Below, one piece after another: positions 40,541 to 42,010 of a stretch of DNA of 42,010 bases. Location of the stretch: the IMG/VR virus record IMGVR_UViG_3300037882_003587, positions 1 to 42,010 of that record; one strand, 5' to 3'. Within the stretch, counting starts at the first letter, position 1. Each line of letters begins with the position of its first letter. This DNA comes from a virus. The notes beneath the pieces are model-generated. The model was not told the DNA's origin, did not search any database, and saw only the letters and a program-made list of their open reading frames with translations. A program made the translations under genes and the position numbers.

Positions 40541-41375
40541 TGGTAAACTCTCTTGTCGCAAACTCTTTGGCAAACGCCAGCAAAACCGCATTGTTCTGAT
40601 TAATCAGACCTTGTTCTTGCCGCTTTTTAATGTTGATCTGATTTAACCTTTCGGCGTTTGCACCGCCGCCGTAATAGGTCGATCCGGTACCCGTCCCTGC
40701 TGCTTCCAATTGAGCTTGCAATATGACGATTTGCGCCTGAAGTGCCGCGATTTCGGATGCATAGTCAAATACTTCATACGTTGCGCTACCGCTTAAACCG
40801 ACTACCGAATTCACGCCATAGGCGCTTGCTTGTTCATTGCCAACAGACGAAAAAATAGCGTACTGCGTTGCGCCATCCGAACTTACGTTACTCAATATTT
40901 TGTAGCCCGCCGACAAATCAACGCCGACCGTGGACGGAATTAAATAGCTTGCCCCCAGCGAAGTGCCTACAGAACTGGCTATTGAATACGATCCAGAGCT
41001 GTTTGAAACCACAACTTCAAAAATCAAGTAGCCTGCCGTGACACCTGAACCAACCGGTTGACCAACTACATACGATGTAGGGCCATTGGCTCCAACAGCT
41101 TGATGAACAACGTAACTTCCAGTTGCGGCGTTGCCGATGGCGCTCGATATAGCATAAGCGCCCGTTTGAGTAACTCCACTCGCTTGCCGAATGTTAAAAC
41201 TACCCGAACCATTGGCTCCAACAGTTTGGCCGATTATGTAACTAGCGCTCGAGCTAGATCCAACTTGGCTAAGCCCGCTGCTAAGTAGGTCATTGTCGAA
41301 CCAGCCTTCGGGTTTGGCCGTTTCATCGAACCAACCTTCTGGAACAGCATCCGAACTGAAAAACCCTTTGGCCAT
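40530..41375 (-). CDS. Structural protein with eleven 14-residue repeats
   Basis: 281 residues. N-terminus has a double 'PEGWFD' (12-17 and 22-27). Residues 45-198 are eleven 14-residue repeats of the form 'xYxIxxxVGxxxxx' (for example 'SYIIGQTVGANGSG', 'SYVVHQAVGANGPT', 'SYSIASSVGTSLGA'), a pattern expected for a stacked beta structure. A coiled coil (about 208-230, 'EIAALQAQIVILQAQLEA') and a Gln/Asn/Lys-rich C-terminus follow. Probably a fibre-like or decoration protein of the virion. It starts 3 bp after the upstream stop, in the late operon. Confidence 0.72.
   Translation of the reverse strand: MAKGFFSSDAVPEGWFDETAKPEGWFDNDLLSSGLSQVGSSSSASYIIGQTVGANGSGSFNIRQASGVTQTGAYAISSAIGNAATGSYVVHQAVGANGPTSYVVGQPVGSGVTAGYLIFEVVVSNSSGSYSIASSVGTSLGASYLIPSTVGVDLSAGYKILSNVSSDGATQYAIFSSVGNEQASAYGVNSVVGLSGSATYEVFDYASEIAALQAQIVILQAQLEAAGTGTGSTYYGGGANAERLNQINIKKRQEQGLINQNNAVLLAFAKEFATREFTNEH
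40782..41243 (-). repeat. 42-bp-period coding repeat (11 units)
   Basis: 462 bp encoding the eleven 14-residue units of the structural protein. The units are diverged at DNA level, so the repeat is old and held by selection on the protein rather than recent slippage. Confidence 0.85.
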
Positions 41376-41378
41376 GGC

Positions 41379-42010
41379 TTATTTTTCCTGAATGACCAAC
41401 TCACCGCTGTACAGCGTTGCGGTAGTGTTACTGGCGAGATTGCAATGCAAAATGCAACTATCGTTGTATAAGCGAATGCCAGGGCTTTGGATGTTTTTTG
41501 ACGCGCTGACGTTGGGGATCGGATTGCCGATCGTGGCAATGTCGCGCGTGATCATCATGCTAATTGATCCGGCCCCCAGCGACGTACCGAGCGTGACAGA
41601 TTGAATGCTTTGAACGCCTTTGTCACCCGCTGCCAAGTTAAACCAGACAAGCGTACCGATCACTGGCGTTGCTGGAATTTGGCTTCCAGCCAATGCAGCT
41701 AAAGTCGCTGTACGACCGGCAACCCCAGCCGAATTTGTGTAACTAACCGTGCATCCGGAATTAGCAGCCGCGTTGGTCGCAGCCGCCGTGAACAACATGG
41801 CAATCATGCATCCTTCGCCATTGGTCGTACCATTGATGTCTCTGGGCGGCAAAGCAGCCATTGCAATAGCTTGCTCGGTCGTTGTCGTAACGCCCAAACC
41901 GGAGTTAACCCACAGCACATCAAAAAACTGGTGGGTGTGAGCAACGCTCGCGGCCATTTCCAAAGCAGTCAAGTAGTTTGCACCAACTGACGGGTTGCGA
42001 ATCGGGAAAC
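41379..42010 (-). CDS. Partial structural protein (N-terminus outside window)
   Basis: At least 209 residues; the frame is open to the window edge. The visible part reads as beta-rich with Gly/Ala/Thr-rich stretches ('AATNAAANSGCTVSYTNSAGVAG', 'WFNLAAGDKGVQSIQSVTLGTSLGAGSISMM'). No family named with certainty; position (just before the repeat protein and the polyvalent protein) says virion component, perhaps a head decoration or tail-associated protein. Confidence 0.6.
   Translation of the reverse strand, partial: FPIRNPSVGANYLTALEMAASVAHTHQFFDVLWVNSGLGVTTTTEQAIAMAALPPRDINGTTNGEGCMIAMLFTAAATNAAANSGCTVSYTNSAGVAGRTATLAALAGSQIPATPVIGTLVWFNLAAGDKGVQSIQSVTLGTSLGAGSISMMITRDIATIGNPIPNVSASKNIQSPGIRLYNDSCILHCNLASNTTATLYSGELVIQEK

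Overview
The window is almost entirely the genome of a temperate tailed phage, with no recognisable host chromosome. It has a CI-type repressor with a divergent Cro-like gene, a tyrosine integrase, RecT/exonuclease recombination genes, a lambda-O-like replication gene, terminase, a P22-type portal, a full lysis cassette, tailspike genes and a giant virion 'polyvalent' protein. No tape-measure, sheath or major tail tube gene is visible, and the portal is P22-like, so a short-tailed (podovirus-like) particle is the best guess. The host is probably a Gram-negative betaproteobacterium (inference): there is a two-component spanin, and a secreted protein with a PEP-CTERM-like sorting tail, which makes sense only in an exosortase-carrying host.

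Layout. (1) 13084 to 1, minus strand: late genes in transcription order tailspike, fibre/adaptor, holin, SAR endolysin, Rz/Rz1, TerS, TerL, unknown, portal, unknown, and a scaffold-like acidic protein cut by the left edge. (2) 13.2-13.97 kb, plus: a three-gene cassette behind a perfect sigma70 promoter with its own operator-like palindrome. (3) 19.85 to 13.95 kb, minus: the early-left operon from PL (Cro-like, ribbon-helix-helix, DUF4406, cytosine methyltransferase, O-like initiator with an internal iteron origin, VRR-NUC nuclease, winged-helix proteins). (4) 19.93-20.87 kb, plus: repressor and a membrane protein in the rexAB position, then a terminator. (5) 20.95-28.5 kb, plus: the early-right operon from PR (membrane peptide, RecT, PD-(D/E)XK exonuclease, DUF2303, DnaQ-like exonuclease, DUF5131). 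(6) 28.5-32.5 kb, plus: an accessory stretch of small genes with duplicated linkers, a broken tRNA and a PEP-CTERM-like secreted protein. (7) 33.7-32.6 kb, minus: integrase and a complete tRNA (CAT anticodon). (8) 42010 to 33990, minus: the distal late genes (a structural protein cut by the right edge, a 14-residue-repeat protein, a 2121-residue polyvalent protein, a small protein).

Both window ends lie inside minus-strand virion genes, so sections 1 and 8 read as one late operon split by where a circular or circularly permuted genome was opened. The coat protein and head-tail connectors are presumably in the missing piece.

The control region is well resolved: PL and PR share a near-identical promoter/operator module (TTGCAT, 17-bp spacer, -10, with TACC-N5-GGTA across the spacer/-10 junction), and a third operator lies just upstream of PR. 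Other points of note are a frameshift in a conserved recombination-region gene that could be programmed, iterons inside the initiator gene, and two self-contained cassettes (13.2 kb and 31.8 kb) that look independently regulated.
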